A stretch of DNA of 64,000 nt from Lachnospiraceae bacterium KH1T2. Its GTDB lineage: Bacteria > Bacillota > Clostridia > Lachnospirales > Lachnospiraceae. Shown in pieces: positions 33,008 through 43,414 of this stretch; position 1 is the first letter of the stretch; each line of letters begins with the position of its first letter. The DNA lies in contig FOSY01000010.1 in assembly GCA_900114405.1 (NCBI GenBank), forward strand, positions 48,044 through 112,043. The letters run 5' to 3'. A model generated the notes under the pieces. That model searched no databases. It was not told the origin of the DNA and saw nothing but the letters and a program-made list of their open reading frames with translations. The translations under genes were made by a program, and so were the position numbers.

Positions 33008-34975
33008 ATGAAATTCAGAAAAATTTCGGCGATTCTGCTTATCGCGGCTTTGCTTACAGGCTGTGCAGGAAAAAATGCCGGCAGTATAGCACAGAGTGAA
33101 GCTTCATCAGAAGAGGCTTCGGCAAGTGTTTCATTAAGTGAAATTGAAGGGGATGAAAAGACAAGGTCAGAAAATTCTGCGGTATCTGGAGATGAAGTAC
33201 AGGTGTCTGAGAAAGTTGAGAAGATTCTTCAGGAAATGACGCTTGAAGAGAAGATAGCGCAAATGATAATGCCTTCAGTAAGAAATGAAGATAATGAGTC
33301 CGCTGCTTCACTTACGACGCTTACAGCTAATGCAAAGAGTGCTGTTCAGAAGTATGGTTTTGGTGGATATATTTTCTTTGCGCCAAACTGTGAGGATACA
33401 TATAAACTTGCGAAATTAACTCAGGAGATGCAGCGTGCGGCATGCAGTGAGGATTCTGAAGTTCAGCTTCCACTGCTGATGGCTGTTGATCAGGAGGGCG
33501 GTATTGTCAGCAGACTGAAGGAGGGAACATCTACTCCTGGAAATATGGCTTTGGCAGCGAGCGGTGATACAAAGATGGCTCTTGAAACCGGCGATATCAT
33601 AGGCTCTGAGCTTGCTGCGGTGGGATTAAATGTTGATTTTGCACCGGTAATGGATGTTAACAGTAACCCGGAGAACCCAATCATAGGTCTGAGATCTTTT
33701 TCTGATGACGCAGAAACAGCAGCGAAATATGGTACGGAATTTATAAAGGGAATCGAGCAAAATGAAGTATCTACTGCACTTAAGCACTTCCCGGGGCATG
33801 GTGATACTGACACAGACAGCCACACAGGTCTTCCGAGGATAGAAAAGACAGAAGAAGAACTGGAAAAAAATGAGCTTATACCGTTTGAGGCTGGTATCGC
33901 AGCAGGGACAGATATGATAATGACAGCACATATTCAGTTCCCTGAGATCGAAACTGAGGAGTATGTTTCAAAGTCTACCGGTGAGAAGATCAATATTCCG
34001 GCAACTCTTTCTCATAAGATATTGACAGAGCTTCTCAGGGAAAAAATGGGCTATAAGGGCATCATAGTCACTGACTCTATGGTGATGGATGCCATAAAAG
34101 ATCATTTCGGAGACATGGATGCGGCAAGGCTTGCTATAAATGCCGGAGCAGATATATTGCTCATGCCCGGAAATATTGCTACTTCGACAGGTGTAGACTA
34201 TCTTGATAAATATATTAAAGACATTGCGGAGATGGTCGAAAAAGGAGAAATAGCAGAAGAAAGGATAAATGCTTCTGTATCGCGCATACTTGCTCTGAAG
34301 GAAGAGAAGGGAATGCTTGACGAAGTGGAAAGCTACCGGGATCTCACAGATAAAGAGATTTCTTCTTTTGCGGAGGAGGCACGGAAAATAGTTGGAAGCG
34401 ATGAGCATAAGGAAAAAGAAGAGATGATAGCTGAGGCCGCGATAACGCTCATCACTCCGCAAAGAGAGGTCAGTGCAGACTATGCAGTTAGCTCAAATTC
34501 TGCTGTGAGTGCTGACGAGGCAGTAAGTGGAAACGATACTGCAAGTGAAAATAATACCGTGAGTGCGGGGGAAACGGTATCTGATGACTATATTGTCACA
34601 GGAGGTAAAACAGTAGTGCTTGCACCGGATAGCGATATTTTAGAAGGTGCTAAAGTTTCTGAGATCAAAGCTGACTATGGACTTTATGATAAATCAATAG
34701 CAGGATATGACAACGTTGTCATAATCTCTGTACTTAAAGCATCTAAGGATGAGACCGATAAGGTATGCAGGCTTATAGACAGCGCAAAGGCGAAAGGTGC
34801 AAAATGCCTTGTGATAAGTGCAGGACTGCCATATGATGCAGAAAAATACGAAAGTGCTGATGGCATATATGTGTGCTATGGATATGTAAAGAGACTGCCG
34901 AATATAAGAGCTGCACTCAGGGCTGTTTATGGTGAATTTACACCGGGCGGAGTTATGCCGGTGAAGCTTAAATAA
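33008..34975 (+). CDS. glycoside hydrolase family 3 lipoprotein (NagZ-like beta-N-acetylhexosaminidase)
   Basis: An extracellular hydrolase, probably releasing N-acetylglucosamine from cell-wall fragments. The 655 residues begin with a lipoprotein signal ending LLTGC (Cys18) and a Ser/Glu-rich linker to about residue 65. The GH3 barrel (about 70-420) contains KHFPGHGDTDTDSHTGLP at 259-276, with the NagZ-type His-Asp dyad, and the nucleophile Asp356 in VTDSMVMDAI. The second domain is interrupted at residues 488-535 by eight six-residue repeats of the form VSxxxA/T (see repeat). The ATG at 33008 follows AAGAGGAG and AAAGGG. Unlike the cytosolic NagZ of Gram-negatives it is surface-anchored, as known for Bacillus NagZ. 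Confidence 0.92.
   Translation: MKFRKISAILLIAALLTGCAGKNAGSIAQSEASSEEASASVSLSEIEGDEKTRSENSAVSGDEVQVSEKVEKILQEMTLEEKIAQMIMPSVRNEDNESAASLTTLTANAKSAVQKYGFGGYIFFAPNCEDTYKLAKLTQEMQRAACSEDSEVQLPLLMAVDQEGGIVSRLKEGTSTPGNMALAASGDTKMALETGDIIGSELAAVGLNVDFAPVMDVNSNPENPIIGLRSFSDDAETAAKYGTEFIKGIEQNEVSTALKHFPGHGDTDTDSHTGLPRIEKTEEELEKNELIPFEAGIAAGTDMIMTAHIQFPEIETEEYVSKSTGEKINIPATLSHKILTELLREKMGYKGIIVTDSMVMDAIKDHFGDMDAARLAINAGADILLMPGNIATSTGVDYLDKYIKDIAEMVEKGEIAEERINASVSRILALKEEKGMLDEVESYRDLTDKEISSFAEEARKIVGSDEHKEKEEMIAEAAITLITPQREVSADYAVSSNSAVSADEAVSGNDTASENNTVSAGETVSDDYIVTGGKTVVLAPDSDILEGAKVSEIKADYGLYDKSIAGYDNVVIISVLKASKDETDKVCRLIDSAKAKGAKCLVISAGLPYDAEKYESADGIYVCYGYVKRLPNIRAALRAVYGEFTPGGVMPVKLK
34469..34612 (+). 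repeat. 18-bp in-frame minisatellite, eight units, within the GH3 gene
   Basis: Eight consecutive 18-base units encode VSADYA, VSSNSA, VSADEA, VSGNDT, ASENNT, VSAGET, VSDDYI and VTGGKT. The DNA units are diverged, so the periodicity is best seen in protein. They form a polar flexible stretch between the barrel and the C-terminal domain. A related SAVSGDE sequence occurs in the N-terminal linker. Confidence 0.75.
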
Positions 34976-35061
34976 ATTTTTACTTTAGAAAATTCCTGCT
35001 TTGTGATATATTATACTTTTGTAAAACTATGTAAAGATTTGAGAAAAGAGGTTTTTTTTCA

Positions 35062-36528
35062 ATGGCTAAAGTAAGAACCAGATTCGCACCAAGTCCGACA
35101 GGACGTATGCATGTCGGTAATCTTAGAACAGCGCTTTATGCATATCTTATCACTAGACATGCGGGCGGAGATTTTATCCTTCGTATCGAGGATACAGACC
35201 AGAACCGTGAAGTAGAAGGTGCTGTAGACATCATTAATCGTACACTCGAGAAGACAGGACTCGAACATGATGAAGGTCCTGATAAGGACGGCGGTGTAGG
35301 CCCATATGTACAGTCTGAGCGTGTAAAGAGCGGACTTTACCTGAAGTATGCACAGCAGCTTGTTGAAAAGGGCGAAGCATATTACTGCTTCTGTACTCCG
35401 GAACGTCTTGAATCTCTTAAGCATAAAGTAGAGGGAACAGACAAAGAGATCTCTGTTTACGATAAGCATTGTCTCCATCTTTCAAAAGAAGAGGTTGAGG
35501 CTAATCTTGCAGCAGGAATGCCTTATGTAATTCGTCAGAATAACCCTACAGAGGGAACAACAACTTTCCATGACGATATTTATGGAGATATCACAGTAAA
35601 TAATGATGAGCTTGATGATATGATCCTCATCAAGTCTGACGGATTCCCTACATATAACTTTGCAAACGTTATCGACGATCATCTTATGGGAATCACACAT
35701 GTAGTACGTGGTAATGAATATCTTTCATCATCACCTAAGTACAATCGTCTCTATGAAGCATTCGGATGGGAGATACCTGAGTATATCCATTGCCCGCTCA
35801 TCACAGATGAGAATCATAAGAAGCTTTCAAAGAGAAGCGGACATTCTTCATTTGAGGATCTTCTTGAGCAGGGATTTCTTACAGAAGCTGTAGTTAACTT
35901 CGTAGCTCTCCTTGGATGGTCACCTGAGGACAATCAGGAGATCATGAGCCTTGACGAGCTTATAGAGAAATTTGACTATCATCACATCAACAAGAGCCCG
36001 GCTGTATTTGACTATGGCAAGCTTAAGTGGATGAATGGTGAGTATATCAAGAAGATGGACTTTGAGGAATTCTTCAAGATGGCAGAGCCATATATCAAGG
36101 AAGTCGTAACAAAGCCTTATGATCTTAGAAAAATCGCTAAGATGGTTCAGACTCGTATCGAGATCTTCCCTGATATCAAGGAGCACATTGACTTCTTTGA
36201 AGCTGTACCTGAATATGATGTTGCAATGTACACTCATAAGAAGATGAAGACAACTCCTGAGATTTCACTTGAGGTTCTTAAGGAGCTTGTACCGGTACTT
36301 GAGGGTACTGATGATTATTCAAATGATGCTCTCTATGCACTTATTAAGGAATATGTGGAGAAGAAGGGCTGCAAGAATGGACAGGCTCTCTGGCCACTTA
36401 GAACAGCTGTATCCGGCAAGCAGATGACACCTGGCGGAGCAACTGAGCTTATGGAAGTGCTTGGAAAAGAAGAGACACTTGCACGTGTTAAGGCAGCAAT
36501 TGCAAAGCTTGAGGCAGCAGTTGCATAA
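35062..36528 (+). CDS. gltX: glutamyl-tRNA synthetase
   Basis: Attaches glutamate to tRNA-Glu (and possibly tRNA-Gln, from which an amidotransferase would make glutaminyl-tRNA). The 488 residues show the HIGH-type motif [18 protein letters not shown] at the N-terminus, the catalytic-domain patterns [10 protein letters not shown] and [15 protein letters not shown], and the KMSKS-equivalent KKLSKRSG near residue 255. The C-terminal helical anticodon-binding domain is complete. The ribosome binding site AGAGG stands about 12 bases before ATG 35062. No T-box leader is visible in the 86-base upstream gap. The helicase gene begins inside its 3' end. Confidence 0.97.
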   Translation: MAKVRTRFAPSPTGRMHVGNLRTALYAYLITRHAGGDFILRIEDTDQNREVEGAVDIINRTLEKTGLEHDEGPDKDGGVGPYVQSERVKSGLYLKYAQQLVEKGEAYYCFCTPERLESLKHKVEGTDKEISVYDKHCLHLSKEEVEANLAAGMPYVIRQNNPTEGTTTFHDDIYGDITVNNDELDDMILIKSDGFPTYNFANVIDDHLMGITHVVRGNEYLSSSPKYNRLYEAFGWEIPEYIHCPLITDENHKKLSKRSGHSSFEDLLEQGFLTEAVVNFVALLGWSPEDNQEIMSLDELIEKFDYHHINKSPAVFDYGKLKWMNGEYIKKMDFEEFFKMAEPYIKEVVTKPYDLRKIAKMVQTRIEIFPDIKEHIDFFEAVPEYDVAMYTHKKMKTTPEISLEVLKELVPVLEGTDDYSNDALYALIKEYVEKKGCKNGQALWPLRTAVSGKQMTPGGATELMEVLGKEETLARVKAAIAKLEAAVA

Positions 36529-38335
36529 TAAAAGCAATTATAGTCCTGAACAGTTAAAGGCAATAGAACACTTTAAAGGGGCAGCCGAAGTGCTGGCTGC
36601 TCCCGGTTCAGGCAAAACCCGTGTCATCGTTGGAAGACTATCATATCTTATAAATGATAGAAAAATCCCACCATCATCTATACTTACAATTACATTTACC
36701 AAAGCTGCAGCAAGGGAAATGAAGGAAAGAGCTATGGCGCAGATAGGCGCTGAAGCGGCAGCAATCAATTTTGGAACATTTCACAGTATTTTCTTTTTAA
36801 TTCTAAGACATACATATCGCTTTGGACCTGAGAATATCATACGGTTCGAAACTCAAAGAGAAATAATCAAAGATATAATAAAATCAGAAAACATAGATAT
36901 CAGGGAATCTGAGACTCTCTATACAGATATTTTAAGTGATATAAGCCGTGTGAAGACTGGAGGGGTTAAGATCACGGAGGAAGAAGAGTTTTCAATGGAA
37001 TTCAAAGATTTTGAGAAGTTTTACTTTCGTTATATCAATAAAATGAATACTTTGAAACTGATCGATTTTGACGATATGTTAATCAGAGTAAACATGCTTT
37101 TTAAAGACAGACCTGAGGTATTAAAGAAATGGTCTGATAAATTTAAGTTTATTTTGATCGACGAGTTTCAAGATATTGACAAAATGCAGTACGAAACGAT
37201 AAAGATGCTTGCCGCACCTGAAAATAACCTCTTTGTAGTGGGGGATGATGACCAGTCGATATATGGCTTTAGAGGCTCTGAACCGGCTATAATGCAGAGC
37301 TTTATACAGGACTTTGCAGATGCAGAAATGTTGAGATTAAGTGTTAATTACAGGTCATCAGGGAAGATAATAAGCGCGGCAGGAATAGTGATAAAGGAGA
37401 ATACACTGCGCATTACGAAGGAGGTAAAGGCATTTAAGGACGAGGGTGAAGACATAGATATCATGAAATTTCGTGATAGGGATGAAGAAGTCATGAAAAT
37501 GGCTGAGCATTTCGGTAAGATAGATGATCTGAATAGAATTGCCATATTGCTTAGAACAAATACGGAAGCGGCATTTTTTGCAGAGAAATTAGCTGAGATG
37601 GATATTCCGGTGAGGTGTCGTGAGAAGATGATATCAGTGTACGACCATTTTATAAGCAAAGATATTTTTGCTTATCTCAGGCTGGCGCAAGGGTGTAGAA
37701 GCCGCTCGGAACTCTATAGAGTTATGAATAAGCCTTATAGGGGGATCAGCAGAGATGCGGCGGCAGCGGGCGAGTTTAGCTTTGCTGAGATAAAGAAATA
37801 TCACGCAGACGATATCAGAACCCTGTCTGAAATCTTAAATTTGGAAAATTCACTGAATATAGCTGCTTCTATGCGGCCTTATGCGTCTGTTCATTATATC
37901 CTGCATGGTGTCGGTTATCTGAAATTTCTTAAGAAATACGCAGATGACAGGAATCTTGACTATGAAAAGCTTAAAGATAAAGCCATGGAAATAAAATGCA
38001 GGGCAAAGAACTATGCGACATTTGAAGAATGGGAGGATGCAGCTGCAGAAGGGCGAAGAAATTTAAGAAAGAGCGAAGATAGTGAACAGAATGCTGTGAC
38101 GATAATGACGCTTCATGGAGCGAAAGGGCTTGAATTTCCGGAAGTATTTATCCCGGATGTCAATGAAGGGATGATACCGTGGAAGAAAGCTGTGCTGAAA
38201 AATGAGATTGAAGAGGAAAGAAGGCTTTTGTATGTAGGGATAACCAGAGCTATTGATAAGCTGCATATATGGAGTATAGAAGATGATTTTGGTAAAAAAG
38301 CGGAAGTATCATCTTTTTTGAAACCATTATTATAG
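36521..38335 (+). CDS. UvrD/Rep-type ATP-dependent DNA helicase
   Basis: A superfamily 1A helicase of about 604 residues, somewhat shorter than UvrD/PcrA (about 720). It has Walker A APGSGKT, the Q-motif [20 protein letters not shown] (Ia), FHSIF, Walker [10 protein letters not shown] (II), [12 protein letters not shown] (III), VNYRSS (IV), [10 protein letters not shown] (V) and LYVGITRA (VI). The start is uncertain because no ATG follows gltX. TTG 36521, overlapping gltX by 8 bases with GAGG upstream, is the most economical choice. ATG 36461 inside gltX would add 20 residues of out-of-frame gltX sequence. Coupling with gltX is likely. Confidence 0.9.
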   Translation: MHNKSNYSPEQLKAIEHFKGAAEVLAAPGSGKTRVIVGRLSYLINDRKIPPSSILTITFTKAAAREMKERAMAQIGAEAAAINFGTFHSIFFLILRHTYRFGPENIIRFETQREIIKDIIKSENIDIRESETLYTDILSDISRVKTGGVKITEEEEFSMEFKDFEKFYFRYINKMNTLKLIDFDDMLIRVNMLFKDRPEVLKKWSDKFKFILIDEFQDIDKMQYETIKMLAAPENNLFVVGDDDQSIYGFRGSEPAIMQSFIQDFADAEMLRLSVNYRSSGKIISAAGIVIKENTLRITKEVKAFKDEGEDIDIMKFRDRDEEVMKMAEHFGKIDDLNRIAILLRTNTEAAFFAEKLAEMDIPVRCREKMISVYDHFISKDIFAYLRLAQGCRSRSELYRVMNKPYRGISRDAAAAGEFSFAEIKKYHADDIRTLSEILNLENSLNIAASMRPYASVHYILHGVGYLKFLKKYADDRNLDYEKLKDKAMEIKCRAKNYATFEEWEDAAAEGRRNLRKSEDSEQNAVTIMTLHGAKGLEFPEVFIPDVNEGMIPWKKAVLKNEIEEERRLLYVGITRAIDKLHIWSIEDDFGKKAEVSSFLKPLL

Positions 38336-38453
38336 TAAACGAAAAAACTTTTGATGTTTGCCATATAAGAAAATTGAACCTCATAGCATGTTTTGTGTTA
38401 ATATATTATATGAATAATTGTACTGAAAAAAATGCTAAAAAGGACTAGTGCGC

Positions 38454-39215
38454 ATGAAATTTATATCATGGAACGTTAACGGGCTTAGAGCCTGTGTAGG
38501 AAAAGGGGATTTTTACGAAAATTTCAAGAAGCTTGATGCTGATATTTTCTGCCTGCAGGAAACAAAGATGCAGGAAGGACAGCTTGAGCTTGAACTTCCG
38601 GAAGGCTATAGGTCATATTGGAATTATGCTGAAAAGAAGGGATATTCCGGAACTGCCATAATAACCAGACTTAATCCGCTCAATGTAACTTATGGTATGG
38701 ATGATTTTAGAGAAGATAATGAAGGCAGAGTTATAACTTTGGAATTCGAGGACTTTTATCTGATAACATGTTATACTCCGAATTCCAAGCAGGGGCTTCT
38801 GCGACTTGATGACAGAATGCTTTGGGAAGATGCTTTTCTTAAGTATCTTAATCACCTTCAGGAGACAAAGCCTGTAGTGGTATGCGGTGACTTAAATGTT
38901 GCTCACGAGGAGATAGATCTTAAAAATCCTAAGTCAAATCATAAGAATGCAGGATTTACAGATGAAGAAAGAGAAAAATTTACAATTTTGTTAAAGGAAG
39001 GGCATCTTATAGACACTTGGAGATTTCAGCATCCGGATACAACAGATGTTTACTCGTGGTGGTCATATAGATTCCGCGCAAGGGAAAAAAATGCGGGATG
39101 GAGAATTGATTATTTCCTGATCTCTGAGGCACTTAAAGACAGACTTGACAGAACAGAGATCCACACAGATATGCTTGGCTCGGATCACTGCCCTGTAGAA
39201 TTGGATCTTAAATAA
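38454..39215 (+). CDS. exoA: exodeoxyribonuclease III (AP endonuclease)
   Basis: Repairs abasic sites in DNA. The 253 residues have the complete exonuclease III signature: FISWNVNGLRA at the start, FCLQETKMQ with the metal-binding Glu, CYTPNSKQG, VCGDLNVAHEEIDL, the YSWWSYRFRAREKNAGWRID block and the final GSDHCPVEL with the catalytic Asp-His. ATG 38454 has AAGGA 9 bases upstream; GTG 38448 is too close to it. The stop is immediately followed by the next start, so it is co-transcribed with the GH13-like gene. Confidence 0.96.
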   Translation: MKFISWNVNGLRACVGKGDFYENFKKLDADIFCLQETKMQEGQLELELPEGYRSYWNYAEKKGYSGTAIITRLNPLNVTYGMDDFREDNEGRVITLEFEDFYLITCYTPNSKQGLLRLDDRMLWEDAFLKYLNHLQETKPVVVCGDLNVAHEEIDLKNPKSNHKNAGFTDEEREKFTILLKEGHLIDTWRFQHPDTTDVYSWWSYRFRAREKNAGWRIDYFLISEALKDRLDRTEIHTDMLGSDHCPVELDLK

Positions 39216-41063
39216 ATGAAAATTACCGATAGCTATATTTTTTATGGAGTTAAACAGTATAAAGACAGCGTCATTTTTAGTGTTGAGAATACCTCGAAAG
39301 AACCGTTGTTTCTTGTTTTGACAGATAAAGACGGGAATAAAGAGGAAATCCCTTTTGACATGAATTCTCATATCGGGATGATATATTACATGGAAGTTCC
39401 TAAGTCTAAGGTCAAGGGTAAAAACTATCTTTACAGGATAGGAAGAAGAGTTGAGGAAGATGCCTTTGCACCTGCGATCGAGGGGACTGAAAAGTGGGGA
39501 GTGCATTGTCCTAAAGGCTGCATAGAAAAGAAAGACTTTGAGTGGGGAGAGGATATTCGACCTGATATTCCATTTAAGGATATGATCTTATATCATCTTC
39601 ATGTAAGAGGCTTTACTATGCATCGTTCAAGTAAAGTCAAGCATAAGGGCACTTTTGAAGGTATCGCTGAAAAGTGTGAATATCTTAAAGAACTTGGTGT
39701 AAATGCGATAGAGCTGATGCCATGCTATGACTTTAATGAAGAGCTGAAAACACCGGCAGTTTTGTACTCTGAAACTGTTGATGAAGCGGAAAAAGAGAAA
39801 GTTCATAGATACAATTATTGGGGATTCACAGATGGATTCTATATGGCACCGAAGAACGCTTATGCGGCAAAGGGTGATGGTATAACTTCATTTTGTCAGC
39901 TCGTTAAAAAGATGCATGAGAATGGCATACTTGTATTTACAGACTTTTTCTTTGGAGCAGACAAGAGTACGGACTTTATAAAAAATGTCATAAGGAAGTG
40001 GGCGCTTGATTACCACGTAGATGGCTTTAGAGTAGTAGGACCGTCTATTCCGGCACCGGAGCTGGCGAATGATCCGCTTCTGGCTGATATAAAGCTTATA
40101 TTTGATGCTGAGCCTGAGAAGTTTGGTATACATATGGGAAGTCGCACATGCGGACTTGCAGCACTTAATGCAGGCTTCATGTATGAAAATAGAAAGTTTC
40201 TGAAAAGCGACGATGATATGCTTAAAAGATTTGTAGGCCATATGCTTTCGTGCCCGGATAATTATGCTGAGATCAACTACATGGCAGATTACTGTGGTTT
40301 TACACTGAATGATGTGGTTTCGTATGATGAGAAGCATAATTTTGACAATGGTGAGCACAATGCTGACGGAAATGACTATAACTACTCGTGGAACTGTGGT
40401 GCGGAAGGCCCTACACGGAGAAAGAGCGTCATTAATCTGAGAAGCAAACAGCTTAAAAATGCTTTCGTTTTTTTGCTGCTTGCGCAGGGTACACCTGAGA
40501 TACTTGCAGGCGATGAGTTTATGAATTCACAGCTTGGCAATAATAATGCGTATTGTCAGGATAATGTGGTATCGTGGCTTAATTGGAATGATCTTAAGAA
40601 AAATAGAGATCATTTTGAATTTGTCAAAGAGCTTATAGCTTTCAGGAAGAAGCATAAGGTATTTCATAGTGGTGTTGCCAAGAGGATGATAGACTACAGG
40701 GCTGATGGATTTCCGGATGTTTCTCTTCATGGGGAGCAGGCATGGGCGCCACGGCTGGATAACTTCTATCGTCATGTGGGAATCATGTACAATGGAGAGT
40801 ATTGCGGCTCTCATAAGGAAAAAGATGACACGTTCTTTGTTGCTTTCAATATGCATTGGCAGAATCACAGATTCGCATTGCCAAAGCCGCCGGCTGGAAT
40901 GGTGTGGAAGAGGATAATGACCACTTCGTCAGGATTTAATAATGATCCAAGCGAAGTCCCTTCAAAGGATTTTTTGGTGGAGGCTCGTTCTGTACGTTTG
41001 CTCAAGGCAGTTGCAGAGGATAAGAAAAAAATAAAAGGAAAAGTCAGAGAAGTTAAAAAATAA
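39216..41063 (+). CDS. GH13 (debranching/isoamylase-like) protein with degenerate active site
   Basis: A 615-residue protein built like GlgX/isoamylase: an N-terminal beta domain, then a barrel with LHVRGFTMH, LKELGVNAIELMP, YNYWGF and DYHVDGFR. Further on are YDEKHNFDNGEHNADGNDYN and LLLAQGTPEILAGDEF. Key catalytic positions are changed. The nucleophile Asp of the DGFRxD motif is Val274, and the His-Asp of the usual HDGFTL motif is Tyr359-Cys360. A Glu (299, in AEP) may remain as acid/base. Hydrolysis is therefore doubtful and a binding or regulatory role in glycogen metabolism is possible. The gene follows exoA without a gap and overlaps the TraX gene by one base. The branching enzyme glgB at 61664 shows intact residues for comparison. 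Confidence 0.88.
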   Translation: MKITDSYIFYGVKQYKDSVIFSVENTSKEPLFLVLTDKDGNKEEIPFDMNSHIGMIYYMEVPKSKVKGKNYLYRIGRRVEEDAFAPAIEGTEKWGVHCPKGCIEKKDFEWGEDIRPDIPFKDMILYHLHVRGFTMHRSSKVKHKGTFEGIAEKCEYLKELGVNAIELMPCYDFNEELKTPAVLYSETVDEAEKEKVHRYNYWGFTDGFYMAPKNAYAAKGDGITSFCQLVKKMHENGILVFTDFFFGADKSTDFIKNVIRKWALDYHVDGFRVVGPSIPAPELANDPLLADIKLIFDAEPEKFGIHMGSRTCGLAALNAGFMYENRKFLKSDDDMLKRFVGHMLSCPDNYAEINYMADYCGFTLNDVVSYDEKHNFDNGEHNADGNDYNYSWNCGAEGPTRRKSVINLRSKQLKNAFVFLLLAQGTPEILAGDEFMNSQLGNNNAYCQDNVVSWLNWNDLKKNRDHFEFVKELIAFRKKHKVFHSGVAKRMIDYRADGFPDVSLHGEQAWAPRLDNFYRHVGIMYNGEYCGSHKEKDDTFFVAFNMHWQNHRFALPKPPAGMVWKRIMTTSSGFNNDPSEVPSKDFLVEARSVRLLKAVAEDKKKIKGKVREVKK

Positions 41064-41701
41064 TGAGTACATTTTCGTTAAAAATGCTTGCGGTCATAAC
41101 TATGGCAATAGACCATGCGGGAATGTGTCTTTTTCCGCAGCTTAGATGGATGCGTCTGGTAGGAAGGCTGGCTTTTCCGATATACTGTTTTTTGATCGTA
41201 GAAGGAGTTCATAATACAAGAGATGAAAAGAAGTATCTTGGAAGGATGATAGCTTTTGCTATAATTTCTGAGATTCCGTTTGATCTGGCGATAAGTCATA
41301 GGATGTTTTATCCGGGTTATCAAAATGTTTTTTTCACATTGGCATTGGGACTTGGGATGGTCATCGCGCTTAGGAAGTACAGGAATGACCTTTATCTGCA
41401 GATCATAAGTGTGATCACTGCACTTGGTATGGCAGAGGCGCTTAAAACTGATTACAGCTGGCGAGGCGTACTTTTGATACTTTTATTCTATCTTGGAAGA
41501 AATGCTGAGCTGGTGAGAAATGTCGGTCTGATGGAAATGTTTTTTAAGGTGATGAGCATTTCTGAGCGCTTCGCTTCGTTTGCATTGATTCCGATTTCTT
41601 TGTACAATGGAAAGAAGGGTCCGGGATTAAAGTACTTTTTTTATTTATTTTATCCCGTACACTTATTAGTAATTTATTTTATCTGGAGGTATATGAACTA
41701 G
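41063..41701 (+). CDS. TraX family membrane protein
   Basis: A 212-residue integral membrane protein. It opens with the TraX pattern SLKMLAVITMAIDHAGMCLFP and continues with VGRLAFPIYCFLIVEGVHNTRDEKKY, shared with the TraX/acyltransferase-related family. About seven hydrophobic segments are visible. TraX acetylates F-pilin in plasmids, but chromosomal Firmicute homologues have no known substrate and there are no pilin or conjugation genes here. It overlaps the previous gene by one base (TAATG) and directly abuts the DUF5662 gene. Confidence 0.88.
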   Translation: MSTFSLKMLAVITMAIDHAGMCLFPQLRWMRLVGRLAFPIYCFLIVEGVHNTRDEKKYLGRMIAFAIISEIPFDLAISHRMFYPGYQNVFFTLALGLGMVIALRKYRNDLYLQIISVITALGMAEALKTDYSWRGVLLILLFYLGRNAELVRNVGLMEMFFKVMSISERFASFALIPISLYNGKKGPGLKYFFYLFYPVHLLVIYFIWRYMN

Positions 41702-42259
41702 ATGTATCATCCGATCAAACATTTTAAAACAGTAGTTCATCATAAGATACTTGTGGCAAAAGGCTGTTTTGCAGTAGGTCTGTATTGGCAGGGAATAGTA
41801 CACGATATGAGTAAATTCAGCCCGGCAGAGTTTTTGGTAAGTGCCAAGTATTTTCAGGGAAATCAAAGCCCGAATAATGCAGAACGCGATGCAATAGGCT
41901 ATTCGTCGTCGTGGCTGCATCACAAGGGAAGAAATAAGCACCATTATGAATATTGGATAGACTATTCATCGCAGAATAAGGGTGGCATAACCGCTCCTGT
42001 GGAAATGCCTTTAAAATATGTTGTTGAGATGCTTATGGATCGCATTGCAGCATCAAAGGTTTATAATAAAGAAAATTATAAGCCGGATATGCCTTTGAAA
42101 TATTTTACACGTTCCATGAAGACCATTCCGATGCATCCGAATACCAAGCGTTTATTATATGCATTGCTTAGAATGCTTGCAGTATATGGGGAAGAGAAAA
42201 CCTTCCGCTATGTAAAATACAGATTATTACCAACTAAAGGAGAGATTTTGAAAAAATGA
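41702..42259 (+). CDS. DUF5662 family protein
   Basis: A 185-residue soluble protein rich in His and Tyr. It contains [13 protein letters not shown], an [11 protein letters not shown] block and [18 protein letters not shown], the conserved His/Asp constellation of the DUF5662 family, which looks like a metal site (HD-like, inferred). The ribosome binding site GGAGG lies within the end of the TraX gene. It overlaps trpS by 4 bases (ATGA). Biochemical function is not known to me. Confidence 0.85.
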   Translation: MYHPIKHFKTVVHHKILVAKGCFAVGLYWQGIVHDMSKFSPAEFLVSAKYFQGNQSPNNAERDAIGYSSSWLHHKGRNKHHYEYWIDYSSQNKGGITAPVEMPLKYVVEMLMDRIAASKVYNKENYKPDMPLKYFTRSMKTIPMHPNTKRLLYALLRMLAVYGEEKTFRYVKYRLLPTKGEILKK

Positions 42260-43347
42260 GCGAGAAGAAGATTATCCTGACAGGCGATCGTCCTACAGGA
42301 AGATTACATGTAGGACACTATGTAGGCTCTCTTAGAAGAAGAGTAGAGCTTCAGAATTCAGGTGAATTTGATAAGATCTTTATAATGATCGCAGATGCTC
42401 AGGCACTTACAGATAATGCGGAGAATCCTGAGAAGGTTCGTCAGAATATAGTTGAAGTTGCACTGGATTACCTTTCAGTAGGTATCGATCCTGCAAAGTC
42501 AAATATACTTATTCAGTCAATGATTCCTGAGCTTACAGAGCTTTCATTCTACTATATGAATCTGGTTACAGTAGCAAGACTTCAGAGAAATCCTACTGTT
42601 AAGTCAGAGATCAAAATGAGAAATTTTGAAGCAAGTATCCCTGTCGGCTTCATGTGCTATCCTATCAGCCAGGCTGCAGATATTACTGCATTTAAGGCAA
42701 CTACAGTACCTGTAGGCGAGGATCAGGAGCCTATGATAGAGCAGACACGTGAGATCGTTAGAAAGTTCAATTCAGTATATGGAGATACTCTTATTGAGCC
42801 TGATATCATGCTTCCTACCGATGCTTCATGCCTCAGACTTCCGGGAACAGACGGAAAAGCCAAGATGTCAAAGTCACTTGGTAACTGCATCTATCTTTCT
42901 GAAGAGCCGGAAGACATCGAGAAGAAGGTAAAGAGTATGTTTACTGATCCGACTCACCTTAAAGTTTCTGATCCGGGTAAGCTTGAAGGAAATACAGTAT
43001 TTACTTATCTTGATGCATTTGCAAAGGATGAGCACTTTGCTGAATTCTTCCCTGATTATAAGAATCTGCAGGAGATGAAGGATCATTATACAAGGGGTGG
43101 TCTTGGCGATATGAAGGTCAAGAAATTCCTCAATAACGTACTTCAGGCAACACTTGAGCCTATCAGAGCTAAGCGCCATGAGTATGAGAAAGATATCCCA
43201 TATGTTTATGAAGTACTTAAGAAGGGTACAGATGCAGCTCGTGAGGTAGCAGCAGAGACACTTCACGACGTTAAAGAAGCTATGAAAATCAATTATTTTG
43301 ATGACGCTGCACTTATTAAAGAGCAGATGGAAAAATACAATAAATAA
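42256..43347 (+). CDS. trpS: tryptophanyl-tRNA synthetase
   Basis: Attaches tryptophan to tRNA-Trp. The 363 residues include the class I motif [17 protein letters not shown], the tryptophan-pocket region [27 protein letters not shown] and the signature KMSKSLGN near residue 210. A slightly longer insertion than in B. stearothermophilus TrpS places it in the TrpRS-II-like length class. Translation is coupled to the DUF5662 gene by a 4-base overlap; AAAGGAGA lies upstream. Confidence 0.96.
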   Translation: MSEKKIILTGDRPTGRLHVGHYVGSLRRRVELQNSGEFDKIFIMIADAQALTDNAENPEKVRQNIVEVALDYLSVGIDPAKSNILIQSMIPELTELSFYYMNLVTVARLQRNPTVKSEIKMRNFEASIPVGFMCYPISQAADITAFKATTVPVGEDQEPMIEQTREIVRKFNSVYGDTLIEPDIMLPTDASCLRLPGTDGKAKMSKSLGNCIYLSEEPEDIEKKVKSMFTDPTHLKVSDPGKLEGNTVFTYLDAFAKDEHFAEFFPDYKNLQEMKDHYTRGGLGDMKVKKFLNNVLQATLEPIRAKRHEYEKDIPYVYEVLKKGTDAAREVAAETLHDVKEAMKINYFDDAALIKEQMEKYNK

Positions 43348-43351
43348 TTGC

Positions 43352-43387
43352 TATAGTAAACGACAGATTTATCCGACGTTTACTATA
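43352..43387. promoter_or_regulatory. inverted repeat after trpS
   Basis: Perfect 11-base arms, TATAGTAAACG (43352-43362) and CGTTTACTATA (43377-43387), with a 14-base spacer. No U-tract follows, so it may be an mRNA 3' hairpin or an operator for the UPF0303 gene. The left arm also occurs directly after the helicase gene near 38330. Confidence 0.5.
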
Positions 43388-43414
43388 AATATAACTGTAT
43401 AGGGGGTAAGTCAT

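Noticed and set aside
34976..35061. Possible T-box or attenuator before gltX
   Set aside because: The 86-base AT-rich gap is too short and has no stem-loop with U-run.
36461..36520. ATG 36461 as helicase start
   Set aside because: It lies 68 bases inside gltX and the extra residues are out-of-frame gltX sequence rich in Gln/Leu; the conserved helicase sequence begins only after the gltX end.
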